From Saccharothrix tamanrassetensis (GTDB lineage Bacteria; Actinomycetota; Actinomycetes; Mycobacteriales; Pseudonocardiaceae), in contig NZ_JACHJN010000003.1 in NCBI RefSeq assembly GCF_014203665.1, positions 558,001 through 622,000 of the forward strand: a DNA stretch of 64,000 bases. Reading direction: 5' to 3'. Under the pieces are notes generated by a model that was not told where the DNA came from, ran no database searches, and saw nothing but the letters and a program-made list of their open reading frames with translations. The position numbers and the translations under genes are program-made. Shown here piece by piece: positions 49,812-58,752 of this stretch (the stretch's first letter is position 1; each line of letters starts with the position of its first letter).

Positions 49812-52800
49812 GTGTCCAGACGTGCGTGGCCGCTCGCGGCGGCCCTGGTCCTTGCCCTGATCCCGATCCCGCCCGCCCAGGCGGCACCCGCGGAGCCGAC
49901 CACGCCGTCGGTGGGTGTGCTCGACCTGCCCGATTCGGTCTCCACCAGGTCCGCCGTGGATCCGGCGCGGCGCATCGAGACCGTGCGCACCACCCGGCCG
50001 GTCGCGCCGGGTGTGTCGCTGAGCTCCTTCGACTGGTACGAGCCGGGCGACGCGGGCGGCTGGGTGCGCGGCGACGCGCTGACCGTCGACCTGACCGCCG
50101 GCACGAAGGTCGACTACCTGCACCCCGGGCACGTGACCAGCGCCGAACCCCTGTCCGTGCAGGCGAACCGCGACCGGGCGGTCGCCGCGGTGAACGGGGA
50201 CTTCTTCGACATCAACAACTCCAACGCCCCTGAAGGCGTCGGGATCCGGAACGGCACCACCGTCAAGTCGCCCGCCGCCGGCCACCGGCGCGCGGTCGGC
50301 ATCGACGCCGCCGGCATCGGCCGGGTGATGGACGTCCTGTTCGACGGCCGGGTCACCCGGGCCGACGGCGGCACGATCCCGTTGGCCCAGCTGAACAGCG
50401 CGTCCATCGGTGCCGGCGCGGTCGGTGTGTTCAACCCGCTGTGGGGCTCCTACAGCCGTGCCCGTGCGGTGCGGGATGCCACCCAGGTCACGGAAGTTGT
50501 GGTGCGCAACGACATCGTCACGGAGCTGCGGACCGGGGCGGGTGACGATCCGATCCCTGCGGACGGTTACCTCCTGGTCGGGCGCGAGGCGGGCGCGGAC
50601 GCGCTGGCGGGCCTGGTGCCGGGGCAGCGGGTTACCGTCGACTACACCGCGAAGGCGGGGGACGGCAGCACGCCGAAGGCTGCGATCGGCGGCAACCAGT
50701 TGCTGCTCGAGGACGGTGTGGTCGTCGCGCCGGAAGAACCGCTGCACCCGCGCACGGCGGTCGGGTTCTCGGCGGACGGCAAGAAGATGTTCCTGCTGAC
50801 CGTGGACGGCCGGCAGGCTCCGTTCCTGCTGGGGCTGAACCTCCGGGACGTCGCGTCGATGCTGAAGGAGATGGGCGCGCACAACGCCCTGAACGTGGAC
50901 GGCGGCGGCTCGTCGACCATGCTCGCCCGCACCCCCGGCACGGATGCGGTGGCCGTGGAGAACACGCCGTCGGACGGCGGTGAACGACCCGTGCCCAACG
51001 GCCTGGCGCTCTACGCGCCGGAGGGCAGCGGGAACCTGACCGGGTTCTGGACCCGCACCGCGATCGACCCCCGGCGGGCGCCGGGCGCGGACACCGTGGC
51101 CGGGGGTCGTCCGGAACGGGTGTTCCCCGGTCTGACCCGGCGGTTGGTGGCCGACGGGTACGACGAGACCTACGGGCCCGCGCGCGACAAGGCGCACCTC
51201 TGGCAGTCGTCGCGGCCTCATGTCGGGTGGGTGGCGGACGGGGTGTTCCGCGGGCTTGCCAAGGGCACCACGAAGGCGATCGCGCGGCGGGGGAATGTGA
51301 CCGGTGAGGTCGAATTGACCGTGCTCGGGCCGCTGACGCGGCTGTCGGCCACGTCGAATCGGCTCAGCCTCGCCGAGATCGGCAGCACCGGCGCGATCGG
51401 TGTCGTCGGCCACGACGCCGAGGGTTCCACCGCTCCGATCGAGCCTGATGACATCGGGTTGGACTATGACCGTTCGGTGGTCGACATCGCGGCCGGTGAC
51501 CACGGTGCTCTGCGCGTCAAAGCTCTGCGGGCCGGCGCGACGACCGTCACCGCTCGCGTCGGTTCGAGCGTGGTGCGGGTGCCGGTGACCGTCGGGCTGG
51601 AGGAGAAGCTGGTCGCCGGCTTCGACGACGGCGGGTCGTGGACGTTCGGCTCGGCCCGGGGCTCGGGCTCGGTGACACCGGTCGCCGAGGGGCGTACGGG
51701 GGCGGGGTTGAAGCTCTCCTACGACTTCAGCCAGTCCACCGGAACCCGCACGGCGTATGCCATCCCGCCGAAGCCGATCGTGGTGGAAGGGCAGCCGCTC
51801 ACGCTCGGGGCGTGGGTGTACGGGCACGGCCGTGGCGAGTGGACCGCGTTCACGGTGACCGACAACGCCGGCCTGACGCGGTCGTTGTACGGGCCGTACA
51901 TCACGTGGACCGGTTGGCGCCACCTGGAGGTTCCGGTGCCCGCCGAGCTGGAGTTCCCGTTGCGGGTGAACAGGTTCTACACGATCGAGACCAAGGCCGA
52001 CCGGCAGTACACCGGTGAGGTGCTGGTGGACGACATCGTGGCCAAGGTCCCGCCGCCGGTCGACCTCCCCGCGGCACAGCCGGTATCGGACCGCGTGGTG
52101 GTCCAGGACGGCACGGTCGGCGACCGTCCGTGGCGGTTCGCGGTGATGTCCGACGCCCAGTTCGTGGCCCGCAACCCGGACAGCGACCTGGTCCGTTCGG
52201 CGCGGCGGACGTTGCGGGAGATCAAGGCGCAGAAGCCCGACTTCGTGGTCGTCAACGGCGATTTCGTGGACGAGGCGGCACCTGCGGACCTCGCGTTGGC
52301 GCGGCGGGTCCTCACCGAGGAGCTGGGTGACGAGCTGCCTTGGTACTACGTGCCGGGGAATCACGAGATCATGGGCCCCGGCACGATCGACAACTTCCGC
52401 CGTGAGTTCGGCACCACGAACAGGGTCTTCGACCACAAGGGAACCAGGTTCGTACTGCTCGACTCGTCCACCGGAACCCTGCGGGGCGGTGGGTTCGACC
52501 AGGCCGTGATGCTCCGGAACGCCCTGCGCGACCACGGCGCGGTGCACTCGGTGGTGGTCGTGGAACACCACCCGCCACGCGACCCGACCCCGACCAAGGG
52601 CAGCCAGTTGAACGACCGACTGGAGGCCGACGTCGTGGAGGACTGGCTGGCGGACTTGCGCCGTGCGACGGGGAAGGGAGCGATGTTCATCGGTGCGCAC
52701 GTCGGCACGTTCCACGCGTCGAGGGTGGACGGCGTGCCCTACCTGATCAACGGAAACTCCGGCAAGGCCCCGGCCGAAGGCGGCTTCTCGGGCTGGTCCC

Positions 52801-53183
52801 TGCTCGGTGTCGACCCGTCACCACGGCCGGGTCAGGACTGGATCGCAGCCGAGGTCCGACCTCACGTCGACGCGCTCACCCTGACCGCACCGGGAACGGT
52901 CCGCGTCGGCTCACCCGCCAAGCTCAGCGCGTCGATCACCCAGGGCGCACGGCAGGTCCCGGTGCAGTACCCGGTCAGCGCCGACTGGAAGGGATCGCTC
53001 AACGTCCACATCGGACAGCGGGACGGTATGCGCCCTTGGCACGTCGCCTGGCTCGACCCGGCCACCGGCACACTCACCGCGCTACGACCCGGCAAGGCCA
53101 CGGTCGCAGTAACCGTCAACGGCGCAACCCAACGAACCGACATCACCACCGCCTGGCCCCAATGGGCCCGCAAGGCAGCATGA
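49812..53183 (+). CDS. secreted phosphodiester glycosidase (NAGPA) fused to metallophosphoesterase
   Basis: A 1123-residue exported protein with a signal peptide (SRRAWPLAAALVLALIPIPPAQA-A). Residues 60-400 are a NAGPA/phosphodiester glycosidase domain (AVAAVNGDFFDINNSNAPEG near 127; AHNALNVDGGGSSTM near 362). Residues 410-760 hold beta-rich, Ig-like segments and a carbohydrate-binding-like module. Residues about 775-1005 are a calcineurin-type phosphoesterase (MSDAQF, VVNGDFVDE, PGNHE near 849, VEHHPP, GAHVG). A C-terminal Ig-like domain ends it. It probably strips sugar-phosphodiester groups from wall polymers or teichoic acids and then the phosphate; the pairing in one chain suggests sequential action. 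Confidence 0.9.
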   Translation: MSRRAWPLAAALVLALIPIPPAQAAPAEPTTPSVGVLDLPDSVSTRSAVDPARRIETVRTTRPVAPGVSLSSFDWYEPGDAGGWVRGDALTVDLTAGTKVDYLHPGHVTSAEPLSVQANRDRAVAAVNGDFFDINNSNAPEGVGIRNGTTVKSPAAGHRRAVGIDAAGIGRVMDVLFDGRVTRADGGTIPLAQLNSASIGAGAVGVFNPLWGSYSRARAVRDATQVTEVVVRNDIVTELRTGAGDDPIPADGYLLVGREAGADALAGLVPGQRVTVDYTAKAGDGSTPKAAIGGNQLLLEDGVVVAPEEPLHPRTAVGFSADGKKMFLLTVDGRQAPFLLGLNLRDVASMLKEMGAHNALNVDGGGSSTMLARTPGTDAVAVENTPSDGGERPVPNGLALYAPEGSGNLTGFWTRTAIDPRRAPGADTVAGGRPERVFPGLTRRLVADGYDETYGPARDKAHLWQSSRPHVGWVADGVFRGLAKGTTKAIARRGNVTGEVELTVLGPLTRLSATSNRLSLAEIGSTGAIGVVGHDAEGSTAPIEPDDIGLDYDRSVVDIAAGDHGALRVKALRAGATTVTARVGSSVVRVPVTVGLEEKLVAGFDDGGSWTFGSARGSGSVTPVAEGRTGAGLKLSYDFSQSTGTRTAYAIPPKPIVVEGQPLTLGAWVYGHGRGEWTAFTVTDNAGLTRSLYGPYITWTGWRHLEVPVPAELEFPLRVNRFYTIETKADRQYTGEVLVDDIVAKVPPPVDLPAAQPVSDRVVVQDGTVGDRPWRFAVMSDAQFVARNPDSDLVRSARRTLREIKAQKPDFVVVNGDFVDEAAPADLALARRVLTEELGDELPWYYVPGNHEIMGPGTIDNFRREFGTTNRVFDHKGTRFVLLDSSTGTLRGGGFDQAVMLRNALRDHGAVHSVVVVEHHPPRDPTPTKGSQLNDRLEADVVEDWLADLRRATGKGAMFIGAHVGTFHASRVDGVPYLINGNSGKAPAEGGFSGWSLLGVDPSPRPGQDWIAAEVRPHVDALTLTAPGTVRVGSPAKLSASITQGARQVPVQYPVSADWKGSLNVHIGQRDGMRPWHVAWLDPATGTLTALRPGKATVAVTVNGATQRTDITTAWPQWARKAA

Positions 53184-53212
53184 CCGACAAACCCTTACCA
53201 ACGCCTGACACA

Positions 53213-53246
53213 GCGCGCACACCGGCTTCAACGCCTGTGTGCGCGC
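53213..53246 (+). terminator. hairpin after the NAGPA-phosphoesterase gene
   Basis: gcgcgcacac and gtgtgcgcgc form a perfect 10-bp stem around a 14-base loop, 30 bp after the stop codon. Confidence 0.7.
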
Positions 53247-53264
53247 CACACAGACCTGTCGCCT

Positions 53265-53390
53265 CGTGTTCTCCCCGTATGGCCTGCCCGCAGGGCAACC
53301 ACGCTTGTCCAGGTAGTGCAAGCACGCTTCACCGCTTGCACTACCTGGACAAGCGTGGTGGTCTTTGACAGGCCATACGGGGAGAACACG
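53265..53390. repeat. double-stem palindromic repeat element, copy 2
   Basis: Outer arms 53265-53286 and 53369-53390 pair perfectly over 22 bp (core ccccgtatggcctg). Inner arms 53298-53323 and 53334-53359 pair perfectly over 26 bp. The middle of the inner stem (caggtagtg) differs from copy 1 (agggcaggt) and copy 3 (ttgggggtg), but both sides changed together. A tail with aagcggcgagcgtcgctc, itself a small hairpin, follows. Confidence 0.92.
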
Positions 53391-53480
53391 ACGCCCTTCC
53401 GTTTTTCCTCCCCGGAGGTCTGCCAAGCGGCGAGCGTCGCTCTTATTTCTAAGATCCGTGCGGTACCAAGTATGAATAGA

Positions 53481-53511
53481 GTCCTCGCCGGACGGGCAGA
53501 CCGCCAAGGAT
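53481..53511 (+). repeat. 31-bp dispersed repeat, copy B
   Basis: It matches 34915-34945 at 30 of 31 positions. It is followed by the small hairpin gcaaagctc-ttc-gagctttgc and then by palindrome copy 3, the same order as at 34.9 kb. Confidence 0.85.
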
Positions 53512-53546
53512 GGGGGCAAAGCTCTTCGAGCTTTGCGGGCGTGGTG

Positions 53547-53677
53547 CTGTGTGTCATCCCCGCATGTCCTGGTCAAAGACAACCACGCTTGTCTTGGGGG
53601 TGCAAGCGAAGAGCGTGCTTGCACCCCCAAGACAAGCGTGGTTCGCTGCGCGCAGGCCATACGGGGATGACACACAG
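53547..53677. repeat. double-stem palindromic repeat element, copy 3
   Basis: Outer arms 53547-53571 and 53653-53677 pair over 25 bp with two mismatches, both in the left arm. Inner arms 53582-53607 and 53617-53642 pair perfectly over 26 bp around gaagagcgt. Copies 2 and 3 together fill the 549-bp gap between the NAGPA gene and fadB; no gene is there. Confidence 0.92.
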
Positions 53678-53732
53678 CAGGGTAGGGGTGTGCGCGGTGC
53701 GCGGCTGAAGCTGGGCTCCCTTCGTTGCTACG

Positions 53733-55796
53733 TCAGAACTTCTCGCCCTTGGTGGCTCGTTCGCGGAGCGAAGCGGGTGGGCGGAAGCGTTCGCCGTAGG
53801 TGTCGGCGAGGTAGTCGGCGCGTTCCACGAATTCGGTGAGGCCGTAGGAGTTGACGAACTGCAGAGTGCCGCCACTCCAAGGGGCGAAGCCGAAGCCGAA
53901 GACGCTGCCGACGTTGGCGTCGCCGACCGACGTGAGCACGCCCTCGTCCAGGCACCGCACGGTTTCCAGGGACTGGATGAACAGCAGTCGGTCCTCGACG
54001 TCCTGCTCAGTCACACCGGCGTCGTCCCGGGCGTAGCGGGCCAGGCCGGGCCACAGGAACTTCTTGGCGCCCTCGGGGTATTCGTAGAAGCCACCGCCGC
54101 CCGCCTTGCCGGTGCGGCCTTCCGCCACGAGTTCTTCCAGCACCTTGAAGGCCGGGTGGTCGCCCAGCGCGCCGGCGATCGACGGGTCGTCGGCGAGGGT
54201 CTGGTCGCGGATCTTCAGTTGCAGGGTCAGGGTGACCTCGTCGGACACCGCCAACGGGCCGACGGCCATGCCGGAGCGCTTGGCCACGTTCTCGATGAGG
54301 GCCGGCTTGACGCCCTCGGCGATCATGGACGTCGCCTCGGTCACGTAGGTGCCGAAGGTTCGCGACGTGTAGAAGCCCCTGCTGTCGTTGACGACGATGG
54401 GGGTCTTGCCGATCTGCAGCACGTAGTCGAAGGCGCGCGCCAAGGTCTCGTCGGACGTCTTCTCGCCACGGATGATCTCCACGAGCCGCATCTTCGGCAC
54501 GGGTGAGAAGAAGTGCAGGCCGATGAAACGGGTGGGGTCGCTCACCGCCGAGGACAGGCCGGTGATCGGCAGGGTGGACGTGTTGGACGCGATGACCGCG
54601 TCCGGCAGGGCAGCGGACTCCGCCGCCGGCAGCACCTCGTTCTTCAGCTCGCGGTTCTCGAACACCGCTTCGATGACCAGGTCGCAGCCCGCCAGGTCGG
54701 CGTCGGAGTCGGTGGGGGTGATGCCCGGGATGCCGTTGGCACCCCTGGTGGCCGCCTCCAGGGTCACGTCCTTCAGCACGACCTCGATACCGGCCTTCGC
54801 ACTGACCTCGGCGATGCCCGCGCCCATCATGCCCGCGCCGAGCACCCCGACCTTGGTGACCTTCGTGGCGTCCACACCGGACGGACGGGAGCGGCCGGCC
54901 CCGATCTCGTTGAGCTGGAACCAGAACGTGGAGATCATGTTCTTCGACACCTGGCCGGTGACCAGTTCGACGAAGTACCGGCCCTCGATCTGCAGCGCGG
55001 TGTCGAAGTCGACCAGCGCGCCTTCGACCGCCGCCGCCAGGATCTTCTCCGGGGCCGGGTACACGCCGTGGGTCTTCTTGCGCAGCACGGCGGGCGCCGC
55101 GGCGAGCAGGCCGTAGACGTCGGGGTCGCCGAACTTCACGTCCGGCACCGCGTAGCCGGGCTCGTCCCACGGCTGCCGGGGCGACGGGTTCGCCTTGATC
55201 CACGCACGTGCCTGGGCGATGAGGTCTTCCCCGGACGAGGCCAACGCGTGCACGATCCCGGCCTGCAGAGCCCGTGCGGGCCGCAGCTGCCTGCCCTCCA
55301 TCAGCAACGGCAGTGCCGGCTGCACGCCGAGCAGGCGCACCAGGCGCGTGACACCGCCACCACCGGGCAGCAGGCCGAGCGTCGCCTCGGGCAGGCCGAC
55401 CTTGATCCGGTCGTCGTCCAGCACGACGCGGTGGTGGCAGGCGAGGGCGATCTCGAAGCCGCCGCCCAGCGCGCTGCCGTTGACGGCCGCCACGACCGGC
55501 TTGCCGAGCTGCTCCAGCCGGCGCAGCTGCTTCTTGACGTCCTCCAGGAACCCCAGCGCTTCCGCGGCGTTCTCGGGGGTGAGCCGGATCAGCAGCTTCA
55601 GGTCGCCGCCCGCGAAGAAGGTCTTCTTGGCCGAGGTCAGCACGACACCGGTGATGTCGTCCCGCTCCGCCTCCAGCCGTGCGACGGCCTCGCCCATCGC
55701 CTCGTGGTACTCGGCGTTCATCACGTTCGCCGAGCCCGACATGTCCATGGTGAGGGTGACGATGCCCTCGTCGTCCCGCTCGTAGTGGATCGCCAT
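53733..55796 (-). CDS. fadB: fatty acid oxidation enzyme: enoyl-CoA hydratase/3-hydroxyacyl-CoA dehydrogenase
   Basis: A 687-residue bifunctional enzyme of beta-oxidation. Residues 1-200 are the crotonase part with the oxyanion and Glu motifs (NGSALGGGFEIALACHHR, E115; GLPEATLGLLPGGGG, E137). Residues 312-490 are an NAD-binding dehydrogenase (VGVLGAGMMGAGIAEVSAKAG; ASNTSTLPIT; FIGLHFFSPVPKMRLVEII). The remaining C-terminal part (about 490-687) is the two 3HCDH domains (VVNDSRGFYTSRTFG; GAGGGGFYEYPEG-like end). ATG 55796 begins [11 protein letters not shown]; the open frame further upstream lies over fadA. Start and the fadA stop share a base (tgatg), so the two are coupled. Confidence 0.96.
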   Translation of the reverse strand: MAIHYERDDEGIVTLTMDMSGSANVMNAEYHEAMGEAVARLEAERDDITGVVLTSAKKTFFAGGDLKLLIRLTPENAAEALGFLEDVKKQLRRLEQLGKPVVAAVNGSALGGGFEIALACHHRVVLDDDRIKVGLPEATLGLLPGGGGVTRLVRLLGVQPALPLLMEGRQLRPARALQAGIVHALASSGEDLIAQARAWIKANPSPRQPWDEPGYAVPDVKFGDPDVYGLLAAAPAVLRKKTHGVYPAPEKILAAAVEGALVDFDTALQIEGRYFVELVTGQVSKNMISTFWFQLNEIGAGRSRPSGVDATKVTKVGVLGAGMMGAGIAEVSAKAGIEVVLKDVTLEAATRGANGIPGITPTDSDADLAGCDLVIEAVFENRELKNEVLPAAESAALPDAVIASNTSTLPITGLSSAVSDPTRFIGLHFFSPVPKMRLVEIIRGEKTSDETLARAFDYVLQIGKTPIVVNDSRGFYTSRTFGTYVTEATSMIAEGVKPALIENVAKRSGMAVGPLAVSDEVTLTLQLKIRDQTLADDPSIAGALGDHPAFKVLEELVAEGRTGKAGGGGFYEYPEGAKKFLWPGLARYARDDAGVTEQDVEDRLLFIQSLETVRCLDEGVLTSVGDANVGSVFGFGFAPWSGGTLQFVNSYGLTEFVERADYLADTYGERFRPPASLRERATKGEKF

Positions 55797-56998
55797 CAGA
55801 CCCTCTCGATGATCGTCGCGATGCCCATGCCGCCGCCCACGCACAGCGTGGCCAGGCCGCGGCGCAGGTCCCGGCGCTCCAGCTCGTCCAGCAGGGTGCC
55901 CAGGATCATGCAGCCGGTCGCGCCCAGCGGGTGGCCCATGGCGATCGCGCCGCCGTTGACGTTGACCCTCTCGTCGGGCAGGTCCAGTTCCCGCTGGAAC
56001 TTCAGCACCACCGACGAGAACGCCTCGTTGATCTCGAACAGGTCGATGTCCTCCACCGACAGCCGCGCCCGGTCCAGCGCCTTGCGCGCCGCCGGGGCCG
56101 GGCCGGTGAGCATGATCGTCGGCTCCGAGCCGACCACCGCGACGGACAGGATGCGCGCGCGCGGCGTGAGGCCGAGGTCCCGGCCCGTCCGGGCGTTGCC
56201 GATCAGCATGGCCGCCGCGCCGTCCACGATCTGCGACGAGTTGCCCGGCGTGTGCACGTGGTCGATCCGCTCCACCGACGGGTAGCGGTCGATCGCCACC
56301 GCGTCGAACCCGAGGTCGCCGTGGAAGGCGAACGACGGCTTGAGCCCGCCCAGCCCCTCCAGCGTGGTCTCCGGCCGGATGGCCTCGTCGTGGTCGAGCA
56401 CCACGAACCCGTTCTGGTCCACCACCGGCACGATCGACCGGTCGAAGTAGCCCTTGTCCCGGGCCAGCGTCGCCCGCTGCTGCGACTTCAGCGCGAACGC
56501 GTCCACGTCCTCGCGGCTGAAGCCCTCCAGGGTGGCGATCAGGTCCGCGCTCACGCCCTGCGGCACGAAGTTCGTGGCCAGGTTCGTCTCCGGGTCGGCC
56601 ATCCACGCGCCGCCGTCGGACCCCATCGGCACCCGCGACATGGACTCCACGCCGCCCGCCACCACCAGGTCCTCGAACCCGGACGCCACCTTGGCCGCCG
56701 CCAGGTTCACCGACTCCAGACCCGACGCGCAGAACCGGTTCAGCTGCACGCCCGCCGGCCGCAGGTCCCAGCCCGCCGCCAGCACGGCGGTGCGGGCGAT
56801 GTCCGAGCCCTGCTCGCCGACCGGTGACACGACGCCGAACACCACGTCGTCCACCGCCGAGGTGTCCAGGTCGTTGCGCCGCGCCAGCGCCGACAGCACC
56901 CCGGAGGCGAGGGTGATCGGCTTCACGCTGTGCAGCGAACCGCGCTTTCCCCTGCCACGCGGTGTGCGCACCGCGTCGAAGATCAAGGCTTCGCTCAT
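55796..56998 (-). CDS. fadA: acetyl-CoA acyltransferase (thiolase)
   Basis: A 400-residue thiolase completing beta-oxidation by cleaving 3-ketoacyl-CoA. The nucleophilic Cys is C90 in [17 protein letters not shown]; the C-terminal [19 protein letters not shown] and [14 protein letters not shown] carry the catalytic His and second Cys. ATG 56998 starts [19 protein letters not shown], the usual thiolase beginning. It is upstream of and coupled to fadB. Confidence 0.97.
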   Translation of the reverse strand: MSEALIFDAVRTPRGRGKRGSLHSVKPITLASGVLSALARRNDLDTSAVDDVVFGVVSPVGEQGSDIARTAVLAAGWDLRPAGVQLNRFCASGLESVNLAAAKVASGFEDLVVAGGVESMSRVPMGSDGGAWMADPETNLATNFVPQGVSADLIATLEGFSREDVDAFALKSQQRATLARDKGYFDRSIVPVVDQNGFVVLDHDEAIRPETTLEGLGGLKPSFAFHGDLGFDAVAIDRYPSVERIDHVHTPGNSSQIVDGAAAMLIGNARTGRDLGLTPRARILSVAVVGSEPTIMLTGPAPAARKALDRARLSVEDIDLFEINEAFSSVVLKFQRELDLPDERVNVNGGAIAMGHPLGATGCMILGTLLDELERRDLRRGLATLCVGGGMGIATIIERV

Positions 56999-57053
56999 GC
57001 TGCCACGGTAGGCAGTCGCGGCCCGCAAGCCCATGACCGCGGGGACTGACTTA

Positions 57054-57497
57054 TTAGCTCACCGCGAGGTTCATCACCTCACCCTCGCCCGTGAAGCCCA
57101 GCCGCTCGTACAGCCGCCGGGCGGCCACGTTGCCCCGGAACACCCGCAGCTGCACGCGCCGCCACCCGTGCTCGCGCGCCCAGGCGAGGACTTCCGCCAC
57201 CAGGGCCTCGCCGACCCCACGCCTGCGAAATCGGGGTTTGACCCACATGGAGTACAGGTAGAGCACGTCGTCGTGGTCCTCATGGGGCACGCCGGCCACC
57301 AGGCCCACCGGTTCCGGCGCTTCCGCGACGACCTTCACCCCCCACCGCGGGTGCAGCACCTCCCGCCAGCGGCTCTCGTCGTAGTCCTGCTCGCGGGACA
57401 GCGCCGAGCCGAACGCCTGCGGGTCGCTGGCCAGTGCGGTGAGCCTCAGGTCACGCCACGTCGCCCAGTCCGCGGGGGACAACCTTCGGAGGTTCAT
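57054..57497 (-). CDS. GNAT family N-acetyltransferase
   Basis: A 147-residue acetyltransferase using acetyl-CoA. The core reads [60 protein letters not shown], with the pyrophosphate-binding R-R-x-G-x-G/A motif. ATG 57497 precedes [18 protein letters not shown]. It sits upstream of fadA on the same strand but 55 bp away and divergent from the acyl-CoA dehydrogenase. The acceptor substrate is unknown. Confidence 0.92.
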   Translation of the reverse strand: MNLRRLSPADWATWRDLRLTALASDPQAFGSALSREQDYDESRWREVLHPRWGVKVVAEAPEPVGLVAGVPHEDHDDVLYLYSMWVKPRFRRRGVGEALVAEVLAWAREHGWRRVQLRVFRGNVAARRLYERLGFTGEGEVMNLAVS

Positions 57498-57603
57498 GCC
57501 CGCAGTGTTGCGCACACCCCTGACAATTGTGCTCACGAACCTCGGCCGGTTGTGGGTGTGGCGGTCATGGCGGGAGACCCGTGCCGGTGGGACCGTCGAC
57601 ACC

Positions 57604-58752
57604 ATGCCTACTCGCCGTTCCGCCTGGATGACCGACGACCTGGACCAGCTGCGTCAGCTCGCCCGGACGTTCCTCGAGAAGGAATCGGTCCCGAACCACG
57701 AGCGCTGGGCCGCCCAGAAGCAGGTGGACCGGGAGTTCTGGACCAAGGCGGGCGGGCTCGGCCTGCTGTGCGTGTCCGTCCCCGAGGAGTACGGCGGCGG
57801 CGGGGGCACGTTCGCGCACGAGGCGGTGCTGCTGGAGGAACAGGCCCGCGCGGGCGACAGCGCCTGGGGCAACAGCGTGCACAGCGGGATCGTGGCCCAC
57901 TACATCCTCGCCTACGGCACCGAGGAGCAGAAGCACCGCTGGCTGCCCAAGCTGGCCAGTGGCGAGTACGTGGGCGCGATCGCCATGTCCGAGCCGGGCG
58001 GCGGCTCCGACCTCCAGAACATCAAGACGCGCGCGATCCGTCGGGGCGACGAGTACGTCATCGACGGCTCCAAGACGTTCATCACCAACGGCGCGCAGGC
58101 CGAACTGGTGATCGTGGTGGCCAAGACCGACCCGGCCCAGGGCGCGACCGGCATCTCGCTGCTGGTCGTGGAGGCCCCGCTGACCTCCGGTTTCCGGCGC
58201 GGCCGGGTGCTGGACAAGATCGGACTCAAGGGCCAGGACACCGCCGAGCTGTTCTTCGACGACGTCCGGGTGCCCGCCGACAACCTGCTCGGCGCGTCCG
58301 AGGGCCAGGGCTTCATCCAGCTCATGCAGCAACTGCCGCAGGAACGGCTGATCATCGCCGTGGCGTCCGTCGCGGGCATCGAGGCGGCCGTCGAGCTCAC
58401 CGTGGACTACGTGAAGGACCGCACCGCGTTCGGCCGGGAGCTGATCAAGTTCCAGAACACCAGGTTCAAGCTCGCCGAGTGCGCCACCGAGGCCAGGGTG
58501 ACCCGCGCGTTCGTCGACGAGTGCATCCAGGCCCACCTGAAGGGTGAGCTCGACGTGCCCACGGCGGCGATGGCCAAGTGGTGGTCCACCGAGCGGCTGT
58601 GCGTCGTGGTGGACGAGTGCGTGCAGCTCTTCGGCGGCTACGGCTACATGACCGAGTACCCGATCGCGCGCGCGTGGGCGGACGCGCGCGTTCAGAAGAT
58701 CTACGGCGGGACGAACGAGATCATGAAGGAAATCATCGCGAGGTCGCTCTAG
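57604..58752 (+). CDS. acyl-CoA dehydrogenase
   Basis: A 382-residue FAD enzyme for the first step of beta-oxidation. Signatures: GLGLLCVSVPEEYGGGGGTFAHEAVLLEE, AIAMSEPGGGSDLQNIKTRAIR, YVIDGSKTFITNGAQA, DRTAFGRELIKFQ, and the end VQLFGGYGYMTEYPIARAWADARVQKIYGGTNEIMKEIIARSL with the catalytic Glu region. ATG 57604. Its stop TAG shares one base with the start of the next gene, so they form an operon. Confidence 0.96.
   Translation: MPTRRSAWMTDDLDQLRQLARTFLEKESVPNHERWAAQKQVDREFWTKAGGLGLLCVSVPEEYGGGGGTFAHEAVLLEEQARAGDSAWGNSVHSGIVAHYILAYGTEEQKHRWLPKLASGEYVGAIAMSEPGGGSDLQNIKTRAIRRGDEYVIDGSKTFITNGAQAELVIVVAKTDPAQGATGISLLVVEAPLTSGFRRGRVLDKIGLKGQDTAELFFDDVRVPADNLLGASEGQGFIQLMQQLPQERLIIAVASVAGIEAAVELTVDYVKDRTAFGRELIKFQNTRFKLAECATEARVTRAFVDECIQAHLKGELDVPTAAMAKWWSTERLCVVVDECVQLFGGYGYMTEYPIARAWADARVQKIYGGTNEIMKEIIARSL

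Noticed and set aside
55797-56606. Long frame upstream of fadB
   Set aside because: It is the opposite-phase shadow of fadA, which has a complete thiolase signature in its own frame.
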